Positions 1 through 10,504 of a stretch of 64,000 nucleotides of DNA are shown piece by piece (position 1 is the first letter of the stretch; each line of letters opens with the position of its first letter). The notes beneath the pieces were generated by a model. That model searched no databases, had not been told where the DNA came from, and saw only the letters and a list, made by a program, of their open reading frames with translations. Origin of the DNA: OM182 bacterium MED-G28 (GTDB lineage Bacteria; Pseudomonadota; Gammaproteobacteria; Pseudomonadales; Pseudohongiellaceae); contig NTJZ01000006.1 of the NCBI GenBank assembly GCA_002457215.1, positions 62,001 to 126,000 on the forward strand, written 5' to 3'. A program made the translations under genes and the position numbers.

Positions 1-1
1 C

Positions 2-148
2 GCATTCTTAGTTGATGGGAACTGCAATGACTTCACCTGCTTATCAGAAAAAATTGATCAGAAGGCTATTACGCCAAGCAAAGCAAGACAGATCTGCTAC
101 ACAGGATTAAAGAGGGGATACAAAAACAGCAGCTTTCGTCAGAATTGA
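2..148 (+). CDS. C-terminal end of an unidentified protein (cut by the left edge)
   Basis: Frame 2 is open from the first base for 48 codons and closes with TGA at 146-148. The peptide is mixed charged and polar, with cysteines (NCND, FTC, QIC), and ends in SSFRQN, which reads like real coding sequence. A strong terminator begins about 37 bases after the stop, as expected at the end of a transcription unit. I do not recognise the family, and nothing can be said about function from this fragment. Confidence 0.55.
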   Translation, partial: AFLVDGNCNDFTCLSEKIDQKAITPSKARQICYTGLKRGYKNSSFRQN

Positions 149-184
149 GTATCCTGAATAATGGAGACTTACCTTATTTTTTAT

Positions 185-225
185 AAAAAAAAGGGCCAGA
201 GAAACACATCTCTGACCCCCTTTTT
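185..225. terminator. bidirectional rho-independent terminator
   Basis: An A-run (185-192), then a stem of GGG plus CAGAGA (193-202), a six-base loop, the matching TCTCTG and CCC (209-218), and a T-run (221-225). There is one mismatch in the stem. A-run and T-run flank both arms, so it can stop transcription from the left-edge gene (plus) and from katG (minus, stop at 239). Confidence 0.8.
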
Positions 226-238
226 GATACTTAGCCAG

Positions 239-2458
239 CTAATTCAGATCAAATCTATCCAGCGTCATAACCTTAGTCCAAGCAGCAACAAAATCTTCAA
301 CAAAATCTTCTTGTGCGTCGTCTGAAGCATAGTACTCTGAGATCGCTCTCAGCTCTGAGTTCGAGCCAAAAATTAGATCAACTGGAGTTGCTGTCCATTT
401 TAATTGACCAGTAGCGCGATCCCTACCTTCATAGATTCCATCAGTGGATGAAGGCTGCCATGCGGTAGACATGTCTACAAGATTAACAAAAAAATCATTA
501 CTCAGAGTGCCAGGATCGGCCGTGAGCACACCGTGTGAGACACCGTCAACATTAGCATCTAATGTTCGCATACCCCCCACTAACACAGCCATTTCTGGCG
601 CAGTGAGATCTAACAAGGCAGCCTGCTCCACCAACATTTCCGAGGGTGAGCGGGGATTTCCTGTTGCGAAGTAATTTCGGAAGCCATCAGAACTAGGTTC
701 CAGCAAGTTAAATGAGTCAATATCAGTTTGCTCTTGACTTGCATCAGCTCGGCCTGGCGTGAATGGAACCTCTACTTCTTGCTCCGCTTCTGCCCCGGCT
801 CGCTCAATCGCAGCCGCACCACCCAGAACTATTAAATCTGCTAATGAAACTTGTTTTCGGGAATTTCTATCGTTGAATTCATTTTGAATCCCCTCTAAAA
901 CGCCCATAACGTTGTCAATTTCTTCTGAATCATTCACATCCCAATTTAGTTGCGGTGATAATCTGAGTCGCGCTCCATTCGCGCCTCCACGATAATCTGT
1001 GCCACGATAAGAGGAGGCAGAGGCCCAGGCTGTCCGAACTAATTCGGCATTGCTTAGACCTGAATCCAAGATTTCATTTTTAAGGCGCGAGACATCTTGA
1101 TTGTTCACTAAATTATACTCAACTTCAGGAATTGGATCTTGCCACAACAAATCTTCTTCAGGTGCCAGATCACCCAAATAACGAGAGCGAGGACCCAAGT
1201 CCCTGTGAGTTAATTTGAACCACGCCCGGGCGAAAGCGTCTTCAAAAAGCTCAGGGTTCTCTAACCAGCTTGAAGTAATATCACGATAGGCTGGATCAAC
1301 TTTCAAGGCGAGATCGGTAGTTAACATCATTGGCGCATGACGGACATTCGAATCGTGAGCATCGGGTACTAGATTAGAAGCCGCACCTCCAGCTGGTTGC
1401 CACTGAATCGCTCCTGCAGGACTGATAGTCTGCTCCCACTCATAGTTGTAGAGATTTTCCAGAAAATTATTTGTCCAGGCGGCAGGATTAATTGTCCAAG
1501 CACCTTCAAGACCACTGGTAATTGTGTCTCCAGCGTTTCCTGTGCCGTAGCTATTTCTCCAACCTAATCCCTGTTCCTCAATACTCGCACCTTCAGGTTC
1601 AGCGCTAACATAGTCCCCTGGGTTAGCTGCCCCATGGGCTTTACCAAAAGTATGACCACCAGCGATAAGTGCCACAGTTTCCTCATCGTTCATCGCCATC
1701 AATCCGAAAGCTTCACGAATGGCGTCTGCTGCAGACTGTGGATCAGAGTTTCCGCCAGGACCTTGAGGATTCACATAGATGAGACCCATTTGAGTCGCCC
1801 CGAATGGCTTCTGCAACGCACCGTCTGGGTTACGACGATCCGCGGCCAACCATTCTCCTTCTGGACCCCAATTCACATCTTCAGGCTGCCAGGCGTCTTT
1901 TCGTCCTCCTGCAAAGCCGAATGTTTCAAAACCCATCGATTCCATTGCAACAGTTCCTGCCAATATCATCAAATCTGCCCAGGAAATTGCACGACCATAT
2001 TTTTGCTTGAGTGGTAATAAAAGGTAACGAGCTTTGTCTAGATTTGCATTATCAGGCCAGCTGTTTAGGGGAGCGAAACGCTGCAGACCCCCATCAGAAC
2101 CTCCCCGCCCATCGAGAGATCGATAAGTCCCAGCACTGTGCCACGCCATGCGGATGAAAAAAGGACCATAATGACCGAAATCTGCCGGCCACCAATCCTG
2201 CGAAGTCGTCATTAAGTCGACCAGGTCAGCTTTCAATCCATCCATATCAAGGCTTTCAAATGCTTCTGCATAATCAAATTGCTCCCCCATAGGATTTAAT
2301 CCCGGAGCGTTTTGACGTAATGGCTCCAGACTGAGCAGATTTGGCCACCAGTAATCATTATCTGGAGCAACACTCTGCGCGACCACTTGGCTAAATGGCA
2401 AAAGACCTGAAACAGTCAACGCAGCGATAGTTAACGAACGAAATTTTCTGCTAATCAT
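239..2458 (-). CDS. katG: periplasmic catalase-peroxidase KatG
   Basis: Bifunctional haem enzyme that disproportionates hydrogen peroxide and also acts as a peroxidase. The 739-aa protein has both tandem peroxidase-like halves. Visible active-site residues are R103, W106 and distal H107 (in [11 protein letters not shown]), Y228 (GLIYVNPQG), M254 and proximal H269 ([10 protein letters not shown]). They match the W-Y-M adduct and haem ligand of Mycobacterium tuberculosis KatG, shifted by one residue. The N-terminus is a clear Sec signal peptide with likely cleavage near VVA-QS at residue 27, so this is an exported KatG (KatP-like) rather than the usual cytoplasmic form. It is a single gene, with a 507-bp divergent region between it and uup and a shared terminator at its 3' end. 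OxyR control is usual for the family, but I saw no site. Confidence 0.96.
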   Translation of the reverse strand: MISRKFRSLTIAALTVSGLLPFSQVVAQSVAPDNDYWWPNLLSLEPLRQNAPGLNPMGEQFDYAEAFESLDMDGLKADLVDLMTTSQDWWPADFGHYGPFFIRMAWHSAGTYRSLDGRGGSDGGLQRFAPLNSWPDNANLDKARYLLLPLKQKYGRAISWADLMILAGTVAMESMGFETFGFAGGRKDAWQPEDVNWGPEGEWLAADRRNPDGALQKPFGATQMGLIYVNPQGPGGNSDPQSAADAIREAFGLMAMNDEETVALIAGGHTFGKAHGAANPGDYVSAEPEGASIEEQGLGWRNSYGTGNAGDTITSGLEGAWTINPAAWTNNFLENLYNYEWEQTISPAGAIQWQPAGGAASNLVPDAHDSNVRHAPMMLTTDLALKVDPAYRDITSSWLENPELFEDAFARAWFKLTHRDLGPRSRYLGDLAPEEDLLWQDPIPEVEYNLVNNQDVSRLKNEILDSGLSNAELVRTAWASASSYRGTDYRGGANGARLRLSPQLNWDVNDSEEIDNVMGVLEGIQNEFNDRNSRKQVSLADLIVLGGAAAIERAGAEAEQEVEVPFTPGRADASQEQTDIDSFNLLEPSSDGFRNYFATGNPRSPSEMLVEQAALLDLTAPEMAVLVGGMRTLDANVDGVSHGVLTADPGTLSNDFFVNLVDMSTAWQPSSTDGIYEGRDRATGQLKWTATPVDLIFGSNSELRAISEYYASDDAQEDFVEDFVAAWTKVMTLDRFDLN

Positions 2459-2965
2459 TTACAGCTCTCTTGCTTGTGCTACAAGCCTTGTTTTTTACTT
2501 TAATGTTCTTTTTAAAATAGCGCGGAATCTGCGCTGCGTATAACGAATAAATTCGATTGGCTTGATCGAATTTTTCAATAAGATTCACGAGGGTTGTATT
2601 TCAGAGGTTAAAGTAAAAAAAAGCGTCAGACAAACCCAAACCAAATTGCACCAACTTATTTGGTGCCCCTAGATACCTCTCTATGTGCTAGACTGCGAGC
2701 CCAAATAGCTGCAATGGATTAACATTTCCAAAGTGGTTTTTAAGCATCCCTTAGAGTGGGTAGGAGCCCAGATAATTCTGTCTCATAGAGAGATTATATT
2801 TGTCAGTATAGATAATCCCTATCTGCTCTGGGAGCCTACTTGTATCTTCGATGTAAAATACGTTGAAGCAAAAACCTCTGAATAGCCTCTATGAACAGCC
2901 TCTGCTATTGAATATTATTCCGGACCCTTTAATTTCATCTCACATTTCCAAGAAATAGAGTAACC
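2459..2965. other. divergent intergenic region between katG and uup
   Basis: 507 bases without a convincing gene on either strand. It must carry the promoters of katG (minus) and uup (plus). It contains a perfect 7-bp inverted repeat at 2648-2666 and an imperfect one between about 2760-2774 and 2820-2838. I could not assign promoter boxes with confidence. Confidence 0.5.
2648..2666. repeat. perfect inverted repeat, possible operator
   Basis: GCACCAA, five bases, TTGGTGC. There is no T-run, so it is not an intrinsic terminator. It lies in the katG-uup divergent region and could be a protein-binding site. The GCACC/GGTGC half-sites recall NtrC boxes, but the spacing is too wide. Confidence 0.35.
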
Positions 2966-4879
2966 ATGCCTTTGCTCCGTCTAGACAAAGTTTCCCTTAA
3001 CTTTGGTACACATGTACTTCTAGATCAAACTGACTTTCAAATCAGTAAGGGCCAGCGTATCGGGTTATTAGGCCGTAATGGCGCTGGCAAGACAACGCTG
3101 ATGAAGATTATTACTGGATCCATGCAAGTTGACGCTGGCGAGTGCTGGCTCCGACCAGGCACACAAATAGCCTGGCTGGAACAATCCTTGCCAACGGCTG
3201 CCGACCAAACTGTTTATGACATGGTGGCAGATGGATTAGCAGAAGTGGGTGACCTATTAAAAGAATATCATCATCTGATCGCTGATTACGAACACGCGGA
3301 TACAAAAAGGTTAGAACAGGTACAGGCAAAACTAGAAGTTAAGAACGGATGGAGTCTTGGCCAGAAGGTCGACACTGTGATCAGCCAACTGCAGTTGCCC
3401 GCTGATACCCCACTGACAGAATTATCCGGAGGCTGGCGCAAGCGAGTAGCTCTGGCGAGAGCATTGGTGCGAGAACCGGAATTACTGTTATTGGACGAGC
3501 CGACTAATCATTTAGATATTCCCACTATTGAGTGGCTGGAAAAAGCGCTTCAGGATTATCACGGCGCGCTACTTCTGGTTACTCACGATCGTAGCTTTCT
3601 GGAAAAAGTTGCAAATGAAATTGCCGAGATAGATCGCGGTCAGCTCTATCAGTTCGAGGGAACTTACCAACGCTTTCTGCGGTTTCGTGAGGAACAGTTA
3701 GCCGCCGAGGAAAATGCCAACAAACTTTTTGACAAGAAACTCGCCGAAGAAGAAGTGTGGATCCGTCAGGGAATCAAAGCGCGGAGAACGCGCAACGAAG
3801 GCAGAGTGCGAGCACTCAAAGCCATGCGCAATGAACGCAGTCAACGTCGAGCAAAACCAGGCAAGGCAAATTTCGAGGCGAGTCAGGGCGAACGCTCGGG
3901 CAAGCTGGTGGTAGAGCTCACCGACATCTCACATCGATATGGAGACAATGAAGTTATTAGGAATTTCTCCACTACCGTTATGCGAGGCGACCGAATCGGT
4001 CTGGTCGGGGTTAATGGTGCTGGCAAATCCACCCTACTCAAAATATTACTAGGAAAACTTGAGCCTAGTGAAGGCAGGGTCAAACTCGGCACGAAACTTG
4101 ACATCGCTTATTTCGACCAATTACGCGAACACTTGGACTTGGAAAAAAACCTAATCGACAATATCTGTGGTGGCCAAGACTTCATTGAAGTCAACGGCAA
4201 GAAAAAACACGCCATTAGCTACCTAAGAGACTTTCTGTTTACTCCGGACCGGATTCGAACTCCTGCGAAAGCATTAAGTGGTGGTGAACAAAATCGAGCA
4301 ATACTCGCCAAAGTCTTCAGCAAGCCGTCAAATGTATTGGTGCTGGACGAACCAACTAATGACTTGGATATCGAAACTCTGGAATTATTGGAAGACATCC
4401 TGCTGGAGTTTCAAGGCACGGTACTTTTAGTAAGCCATGACCGGCAATTTATGGACAATGTCGTAACCAGTTTAATGGTGTTTGAAAAGTCAGGAGAGGT
4501 TGTTGAAACTGTGGGTAGCTATAGCGACTGGATCAAGCAGGGGGGCAGTCTCACTGAGGAGAATAAACAAGGAAATAATGAGGCAGGTCAAGTAAAAAAA
4601 GGTAAGCAGGAACATACAGAGAGTGCTTATAACAAACTGACTCAACAATCTCCCCATCATAAAAACCAACTGTCACACAAAAAGAAGAAAGACCTAGAGA
4701 AACAGCTTAAGCTGATCGAACAATTAGAGTACACAAAGCAAGAATTAGATATGATGATGGCGGAAGCGAATTTTTACACAGAAGACAAAAGCCATATCGA
4801 TGAGGTGCTAAAAAAAGTGGCCGAGAATAACAGAAAGCTTGACAACGCTTATCGGAGCTGGGAAGAGTTAGAGAGTTAA
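2966..4879 (+). CDS. uup: ABC-F family ATPase Uup
   Basis: Soluble ABC-F protein of 637 aa with two ABC ATPase domains and no membrane segments. The family acts on ribosomes or on branched DNA intermediates. Walker A of domain 1 is GRNGAGKTT (residues 36-44), with signature LSGGW (153-157) and Walker B LLLLDEPTNHLD (from 173). Domain 2 has GVNGAGKST, LSGGEQNR and LVLDEPTNDLD. Between them is a charged, Arg/Lys-rich linker typical of ABC-F proteins. The C-terminus (about 560-637) is a Lys/Glu-rich helical domain like the Uup DNA-binding coiled coil, which separates Uup from EttA and YheS. An NhaC-type gene follows after 89 bases, possibly cotranscribed. Confidence 0.93.
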   Translation: MPLLRLDKVSLNFGTHVLLDQTDFQISKGQRIGLLGRNGAGKTTLMKIITGSMQVDAGECWLRPGTQIAWLEQSLPTAADQTVYDMVADGLAEVGDLLKEYHHLIADYEHADTKRLEQVQAKLEVKNGWSLGQKVDTVISQLQLPADTPLTELSGGWRKRVALARALVREPELLLLDEPTNHLDIPTIEWLEKALQDYHGALLLVTHDRSFLEKVANEIAEIDRGQLYQFEGTYQRFLRFREEQLAAEENANKLFDKKLAEEEVWIRQGIKARRTRNEGRVRALKAMRNERSQRRAKPGKANFEASQGERSGKLVVELTDISHRYGDNEVIRNFSTTVMRGDRIGLVGVNGAGKSTLLKILLGKLEPSEGRVKLGTKLDIAYFDQLREHLDLEKNLIDNICGGQDFIEVNGKKKHAISYLRDFLFTPDRIRTPAKALSGGEQNRAILAKVFSKPSNVLVLDEPTNDLDIETLELLEDILLEFQGTVLLVSHDRQFMDNVVTSLMVFEKSGEVVETVGSYSDWIKQGGSLTEENKQGNNEAGQVKKGKQEHTESAYNKLTQQSPHHKNQLSHKKKKDLEKQLKLIEQLEYTKQELDMMMAEANFYTEDKSHIDEVLKKVAENNRKLDNAYRSWEELES

Positions 4880-4968
4880 ATTCATTTTCCCTTCGGTGCA
4901 ACGACAGGCAAACAACCTTCTCTATTCAGGTAAAATAAATTTGTTCCATTTTAAAGTACAATGTAACC

Positions 4969-6390
4969 GTGGATAATTCACGAGACCCAAGTTTTTTGCA
5001 TTCCCTGATCTGCTTCGGCGGAGTCATCGTGATCGTGATTGCTGGCATGCTCTGGCTGGGTATAAGCCTACACAGTCTCCTCGTTATTGCGGTGATATGG
5101 GTTGCGAGTCACTCTGCACTGCTGGGGTATAGCTACAACACCATCAAATCTGCAATGATTGCGGGCATTCAAAAAGGTCTCGGCGCGATCTTTATCTTTT
5201 TCCTGATTGGTATTCTTGTCGCTGCGCTCATAGAAAGTGGAACAATTGGCGGGCTCATCTACTACGGCTTAGACTTACTTCACCCAAGTTTCTTTTTGCC
5301 TGCCGGATTGGTGCTTTGCAGTTTAATGTCAATTGCTACCGGCACCGCTTGGGGAACAATCGCCACGATTGGCGTTGTTCTAATGGGGCTGGGTGGTGCC
5401 TTAGGCATCCCGCTGCCACTAGTCGCAGGAATGATTGTTTCTGGCGCTAGCTTCGGCGACAAGATGTCCCCGGTCTCAGATACAACAAATCTCGCCGCTA
5501 TGAGTGCCAGCACAGATCTCTATGCACATATTAAGTCGATGCTATACACGACTGTTCCCACTTACCTAATCACTTTGATTCTTTTTGCGACTCTTGGTTT
5601 TTACTACAGCGGCGAGGTTCTCTCTGCAGAAGAATTATCTGTATTTAAGGACAATCTCGATATTGAATTCGTTATTGGTCCAATAACTCTATTGCCATTA
5701 CTGGTGCTACTTACCCTGAGTTTAAGAAAAACACCAGCTGAAATCAGCATGCTCGCCAGCGTTGGTATGGCGGTAATATTAGCAGTCGTATTTCAAGATA
5801 GAACAGTTGCGGAAGTTTTGAATAGTTTACACACTGGCTATGTCTCTTCTACCGGACAAGAACAGCTCGATGATCTCCTCAGTCGCGGCGGCATAACAAG
5901 CATGATGTGGACAATGTCACTTGCATTAATTGCATTATCGCTAGGAGGAATTCTTGATCGTGGAGGCTTCGTAAGAATTCTACTAAGTGGAATATTGAAA
6001 CGCATCAAGCGATCAGCAAGTCTGATGGCCACTACAATTGGTGCCGGCATCGTCTCCAACATGAGCATGGGTGAAGGCTATCTATCAATCATATTTGGTG
6101 GCCAAATATTCAAGGATTCTTATGAAAAAGATGGCCTTGAGAATCACATGCTATCTCGCTGTTTGGAAGAAGGCGCTACACTGAGCACCTCACTCATCCC
6201 ATGGACTACTTCCGGTGCTTTTATCACTGGCGTGCTTGCTATGTCGCCTTTGGAATATGGTCCTTGGGCATTTTTTAACTATATTAATCCATTGTTATCA
6301 ATTGGCCTTGCTTATTTAGGATTCGGAATATTTCGTAAGAATCAAATCAATCAGGGAACATTCGCTAAAAACACAGAAGTAAATTTATAA
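4969..6390 (+). CDS. nhaC: NhaC-type Na+/H+ antiporter
   Basis: Inner-membrane secondary transporter of 473 aa with about 12 hydrophobic helices. The stretch SGASFGDKMSPVSDTTNLAA (about residues 162-181) is the hallmark of the NhaC family of sodium/proton antiporters. Substrate variants exist in the family (for example malate/lactate antiport), so the exact ion pair is inferred. The start is GTG at 4969; this is the most upstream start giving a short N-terminus before helix 1. It lies downstream of uup on the same strand and is followed by a convergent gene. Confidence 0.9.
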   Translation: MDNSRDPSFLHSLICFGGVIVIVIAGMLWLGISLHSLLVIAVIWVASHSALLGYSYNTIKSAMIAGIQKGLGAIFIFFLIGILVAALIESGTIGGLIYYGLDLLHPSFFLPAGLVLCSLMSIATGTAWGTIATIGVVLMGLGGALGIPLPLVAGMIVSGASFGDKMSPVSDTTNLAAMSASTDLYAHIKSMLYTTVPTYLITLILFATLGFYYSGEVLSAEELSVFKDNLDIEFVIGPITLLPLLVLLTLSLRKTPAEISMLASVGMAVILAVVFQDRTVAEVLNSLHTGYVSSTGQEQLDDLLSRGGITSMMWTMSLALIALSLGGILDRGGFVRILLSGILKRIKRSASLMATTIGAGIVSNMSMGEGYLSIIFGGQIFKDSYEKDGLENHMLSRCLEEGATLSTSLIPWTTSGAFITGVLAMSPLEYGPWAFFNYINPLLSIGLAYLGFGIFRKNQINQGTFAKNTEVNL

Positions 6391-6616
6391 AGGCGGGGTT
6401 TTCACTTCTTTTTTAATTTAAATTTCCATTCTAGAGTGTCATTTCTCGCCGCCAAGCTAGTATCTGCTGAAGAAATAAGATCATGCAATTCTGCGGGGGT
6501 TGATTTAGGGAAATACTTTAGATGAGCAAACTAAAAGTTCATTACGGTTTCATCTTTGCCTCGTTATCCAGGAAAACATAGCAGCTCTAAGCCTGATAAA
6601 ACATATCCCCTTACTG

Positions 6617-8026
6617 CTAATCAAAAACAACCGGAGCAGATTCATAAAACTGGTCTTCGCTATTAAATACACTTGGCGTTTCTTCATTCCAGTAATTTTC
6701 TAGCGCGTGAACTCGTGATCCTGATAGTCGCATATCTCCTTTGTCATTTTCCCGAAACAAATTATTACCAGCGCTTCCTAAAGATCCACCACCTAAATCG
6801 ATTACCGCAGAATACATACCACCTCCACGATTATTCATTGTAAAACCATAACCATCAGTTCCGATTATTTCAGTGTTCTCAACTAATAAAGTGATGTGAC
6901 TGCCACTTTCCTCGACACTTTGTAGATTAAGTGATATACCGCCACCACCTTGACGAGGAGTGCCTCCGATAATCCGCGTATTGCGAATTTCTAGGTGCAT
7001 CTGTGAATTTTTACCTGAATTCGAGAATTGGATTGGGTCAGTCACTGCATTCTCAATCACACTATCTTCAATCTTGAATGTGAGTTTACAGTCAGTGCAG
7101 AAGTTAGCTTCATCTTCTCTCGGAAAGCCAAACATATAAGCTTCGATACCTGTGTTTGATTGATTACCCACCCCGAGCGTGTTTTTGAAATGGTAGTTAC
7201 GTACCAGCATTACTTGCTCCGACTGGCCCATCAAGTAGGGAATAATACTGTCAGAGTTTCGGTCACCCCGCCCTATATTGTCTGCACTGGAATCGAGAAT
7301 GATAGTTTCTACACGACTCGTGTTCTTAGTGCGTACAAAATAGGGCCTCCCCCCAAGATCTCTAAAATGATTATTTTGAAAGCGGTAACTACCTCGACTA
7401 TTCCCAGCCTGGAAGACACGTATAGCACCAAGATCTTCTCCATCGTTAAATTCACTGTGTTCGATGCGAATATCGGTCAAATCGCCGTTGTTTGCATCAA
7501 AACTCACCGCGTAAACTAAACCACGCTCATCTTCCACATGCTCCTCAGCGTTACCAGTAAAACTATTGTGATGAAGGTAAGTGCCTGAGTAATCAACCAT
7601 CTCCCCAGCTATCGCTGCATTGCGCATGTTGATAAAATGTATGCCGGCAATTTCATTATGGTCTGCGAGTCTTACAATGGCTCCATCTAGTGCATCACTG
7701 CTATTAGTTAGCACGAAGCGGCTGCCCGAGTCTTCTAATAGGCGACCGCGTGCGTCTACACCAATAAGTTTCTGCCTTGGTTTTAATTGAATAAATCCTT
7801 CCAGAGCAATCTCAGGATCTAAGTTCACTAGATAAATAATGTCACCGGCCGAAGATTGAGATTGTGCTTCAGCAAGTGTTACGGATTGACGACTACTACT
7901 TTCGATGCCAGAAGGATCGTTGCTAATGTAAAACTCTCTGGGTGATTGTGCAGAGCTTACCGATGCAGCTAAGAATAAGATTCCGCTGGACAAAAATTGG
8001 TAAAATCCACCGATAGTAAGTTTCAT
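6617..8026 (-). CDS. secreted right-handed beta-helix protein
   Basis: Exported protein of about 469 aa. Start chosen at ATG 8026 because AGGA lies nine bases upstream; an earlier ATG at 8053 has no ribosome site. A signal peptide (MKLTIGGFYQF..., cleavage near VSSAQS) is followed by short repeated strands rich in Asn, Gly and His. The middle has repeated patterns such as IRIEHSEFND, YRFQNNHFRDLGG and LEIRNTRIIGG, typical of parallel beta-helix (pectate-lyase or NosD-like) coils. No catalytic triad is evident. A CTDC motif sits in the middle. Carbohydrate binding or cleavage is possible but not shown. Divergent from the TonB-dependent receptor gene. Confidence 0.75.
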   Translation of the reverse strand: MKLTIGGFYQFLSSGILFLAASVSSAQSPREFYISNDPSGIESSSRQSVTLAEAQSQSSAGDIIYLVNLDPEIALEGFIQLKPRQKLIGVDARGRLLEDSGSRFVLTNSSDALDGAIVRLADHNEIAGIHFINMRNAAIAGEMVDYSGTYLHHNSFTGNAEEHVEDERGLVYAVSFDANNGDLTDIRIEHSEFNDGEDLGAIRVFQAGNSRGSYRFQNNHFRDLGGRPYFVRTKNTSRVETIILDSSADNIGRGDRNSDSIIPYLMGQSEQVMLVRNYHFKNTLGVGNQSNTGIEAYMFGFPREDEANFCTDCKLTFKIEDSVIENAVTDPIQFSNSGKNSQMHLEIRNTRIIGGTPRQGGGGISLNLQSVEESGSHITLLVENTEIIGTDGYGFTMNNRGGGMYSAVIDLGGGSLGSAGNNLFRENDKGDMRLSGSRVHALENYWNEETPSVFNSEDQFYESAPVVFD

Positions 8027-8103
8027 AATCAGAATTCCTAGAATTACTGACATCAGATTAATTTGATCTGAGGATTAAATCAAAAAATCAATAGGCTAAA
8101 TTC

Positions 8104-8122
8104 AAAAAAAAAAAAAAAAAAA
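8104..8122. repeat. homopolymer tract of 19 A
   Basis: Nineteen consecutive A on the plus strand, in the divergent region between the beta-helix gene and the TonB-dependent receptor gene, about 107 bases before the receptor start. Its position could affect promoter geometry for both genes. It is also the kind of tract prone to sequencing-length error. Confidence 0.9.
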
Positions 8123-8229
8123 CAGAAGAAAAATACTGAGCTGTATTTATAATACGGCCCTCTTTACTTCCTCGGCTTAGCTCCGTTCCTAAACCCCACT
8201 TTAACTCAACTTTATGGTGTGCTCGTAAT

Positions 8230-10404
8230 ATGAAGTCATCGGTTCGTACACATTGCCTCGCTATTCTAGGTTTGTTTTCAATAGCGTTTTTCTCTAGTCA
8301 GAGTCTTTCGCAAATTGCTGAAGATGAAGCCACTGTGACCTATCCAAGCAGTTACTTTGCAGAGTACGGCTCTGTGACCGCGAAAGATATGCTCGATCGT
8401 ATCCCAGGGGTTGGCTCGACGACGGGCGGGGGCTCCAGTTCCAGCGGAGGATTTCGCGGCGGAGGTGGTGGCAGCGGCGGTCGCGGTTTCGGCAGTGGTA
8501 GTAGTTCAAGTGAAATCCTTATTAATGGGAAACGAACTGCAGGGAAAAATAACCAAACCAGTGGTATTTTGAATCGCATCACGGCTGATCAGGTGGACTA
8601 TATCCAGATTATTCGGGGCACTTCAGGCGAATTGGACGTGCGCGGTAGTGGTCAGGTTGTAAATATCGTCACTTTTGAAGAAGTATCGGCTTCCTCCCTC
8701 CAGTACCAAATTAATGCAGACCACCAGTACGATGGACATACTCAACCTGGCGGCGACCTTTCTTACAGTAATCGTATCGGAGGCCTAGATCTGGTGCTCA
8801 GCGCCGTCGCTGAACCCCGCTACAATCATGAGGAAAGCAAAGAAGACAGTGTTCTCGGTGATTTATCATCCAATGACAGAGTTATAGAAGAGCGGACAAC
8901 AGAACAGACTAGCTATGAATATACAGCGAACCTCGGTTATGAGTTCAGCGATAGAACTAGTGCGCGCTTCAATGGTTTGTATTCCCAGAACGACAACCCT
9001 ACTAAGTTAGAAAGATCAACCACTGATTTCACTCAGCAGCCCAACGCAATAGCGAACCAATTTGAGGATATTCCAGGCAATCAGGATAACTGGGAAATAG
9101 GTGGAGACTTTGAGACATTCTTTAATAATGGCGACCGGTTTAAGGTTTTGTTTGTTTTAAACCAGGACAACCGAGACTCCACTCGCGAACGTTTCGATTT
9201 ATTCAATGATGGCAACTCCGAAAAAAACCTGTTTTTGAAATCGGGCAGCGTCACCGAAGAAGAAATTGTTCGTAGTTCTTACACGATGGACATGTTTACG
9301 GGGCAGGATATTGAATTTGGCGCTGAGCGGGCCGTGACCACCCTTGACTCGAATCTTGCCCTAGGCCTTCCAAACTCTAACGGAACACCGTCATCGGCTT
9401 TTGGTGGATTAGTACCAATACCCGTGAGTAATGCTAATTCAACAGTGGAGGAGACTCGTTATGAGCCGTTCCTGATCCATAACTGGGTAATTAACACTCG
9501 TATGTCATTGGAATCTCATGTGCTTTACGAGTATTCAGAAATAGAACAAAAAGGGGACGTGTACAACAAGCGCGACTTCGATTTTATAAAACCAAAAGTG
9601 GATTTCCGCTACGACATTACCCCAACCTTGCAATTAAGAGGTTCCGCAGAAAAGATAGTCACTCAATTACGCTTTAGTGATTTTGTGGCAGCAACAGATG
9701 ATCAAGATGAAGATTCCAATACATTTGCCGGAAACACTAATTTACGCCAAGAATGGTTTTGGAAGTATGACTTCAATGCCGAATACCGATTGCCCAACGA
9801 TGCTGGAGTGGTTGATGCAAACTTGTTCTACCATGATCATCACGATGTGATTGAGAAAATTGATGTCTCGCCTTCAGAGGATGATCTGAAATCTGCCAAT
9901 GGCAACATTGGTGACGGCAAGATGTATGGTTTGCGAGTCAATGCCAGTGTGAGGATGCAAATGATCGATATGCCTAACTTACTGGTCTCTTCTGCCTGGA
10001 GTGTGCAAGATTCGGAGATCGAAGATCCTTTCACCGGCATCGATCGACGGTTTGCACGTTATGGCAGGGGACGTTGGACACTTAGCTTTCGTCATGACAT
10101 TCCAGAATGGAGCATGAACTGGGGTGGTAGTTGGAGTAACCGGTTTGATGGCAATGAAAAAATTTATGACATCGATGACGTATTGGATTTACGGGGTGAT
10201 CCGAGTACTTCTGTCTTCGCAGAATGGATCAGTCCGAATGGTACCAGCTGGCGTTTTGATGCACGTGGGCTGGGTTCCAACAACCAATGTCGCGAGAGAA
10301 TGCGATTCGTGGGTCGACTTTCGACGGGCATCCTAGAAGAAATTGAGAATCGTTGTTCCACGAGAGGCTGGACCACCTCATTAAAAATCACCGGTACCTT
10401 CTAA
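8230..10404 (+). CDS. TonB-dependent receptor with Gly/Ser-rich plug insert
   Basis: Outer-membrane protein of 724 aa with a signal peptide (cleavage near SLSQ, about residue 28). The plug domain includes MLDRIPGV (about 55-62), then a Gly/Ser-rich stretch (about 63-95, with FRGGGGGSGGRGFGSG), then ILINGKRTAGK and VDYIQIIRGTSGELDVRGSGQVVNI, a standard plug ending. The rest is rich in alternating beta strands and ends in Phe (ITGTF), as expected for BAM-dependent barrels. The barrel is short for the family. The PQQ dehydrogenase gene starts 100 bases downstream on the same strand, so the receptor may import a substrate that the quinoprotein oxidises; this is inference. Confidence 0.85.
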   Translation: MKSSVRTHCLAILGLFSIAFFSSQSLSQIAEDEATVTYPSSYFAEYGSVTAKDMLDRIPGVGSTTGGGSSSSGGFRGGGGGSGGRGFGSGSSSSEILINGKRTAGKNNQTSGILNRITADQVDYIQIIRGTSGELDVRGSGQVVNIVTFEEVSASSLQYQINADHQYDGHTQPGGDLSYSNRIGGLDLVLSAVAEPRYNHEESKEDSVLGDLSSNDRVIEERTTEQTSYEYTANLGYEFSDRTSARFNGLYSQNDNPTKLERSTTDFTQQPNAIANQFEDIPGNQDNWEIGGDFETFFNNGDRFKVLFVLNQDNRDSTRERFDLFNDGNSEKNLFLKSGSVTEEEIVRSSYTMDMFTGQDIEFGAERAVTTLDSNLALGLPNSNGTPSSAFGGLVPIPVSNANSTVEETRYEPFLIHNWVINTRMSLESHVLYEYSEIEQKGDVYNKRDFDFIKPKVDFRYDITPTLQLRGSAEKIVTQLRFSDFVAATDDQDEDSNTFAGNTNLRQEWFWKYDFNAEYRLPNDAGVVDANLFYHDHHDVIEKIDVSPSEDDLKSANGNIGDGKMYGLRVNASVRMQMIDMPNLLVSSAWSVQDSEIEDPFTGIDRRFARYGRGRWTLSFRHDIPEWSMNWGGSWSNRFDGNEKIYDIDDVLDLRGDPSTSVFAEWISPNGTSWRFDARGLGSNNQCRERMRFVGRLSTGILEEIENRCSTRGWTTSLKITGTF

Positions 10405-10504
10405 CCTTGTTGATCTAGGGTGTTAAGAAAATTCCATCTCGACAAGAACTGTTGTATTTTTATACCTATATTTTCGTCGCAACCCCTTAGTTGGAGTACC
10501 TTTC

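Noticed and set aside
2648..2666. NtrC-type operator
   Set aside because: Half-sites resemble GCACC/GGTGC but the gap is nine bases rather than about five.
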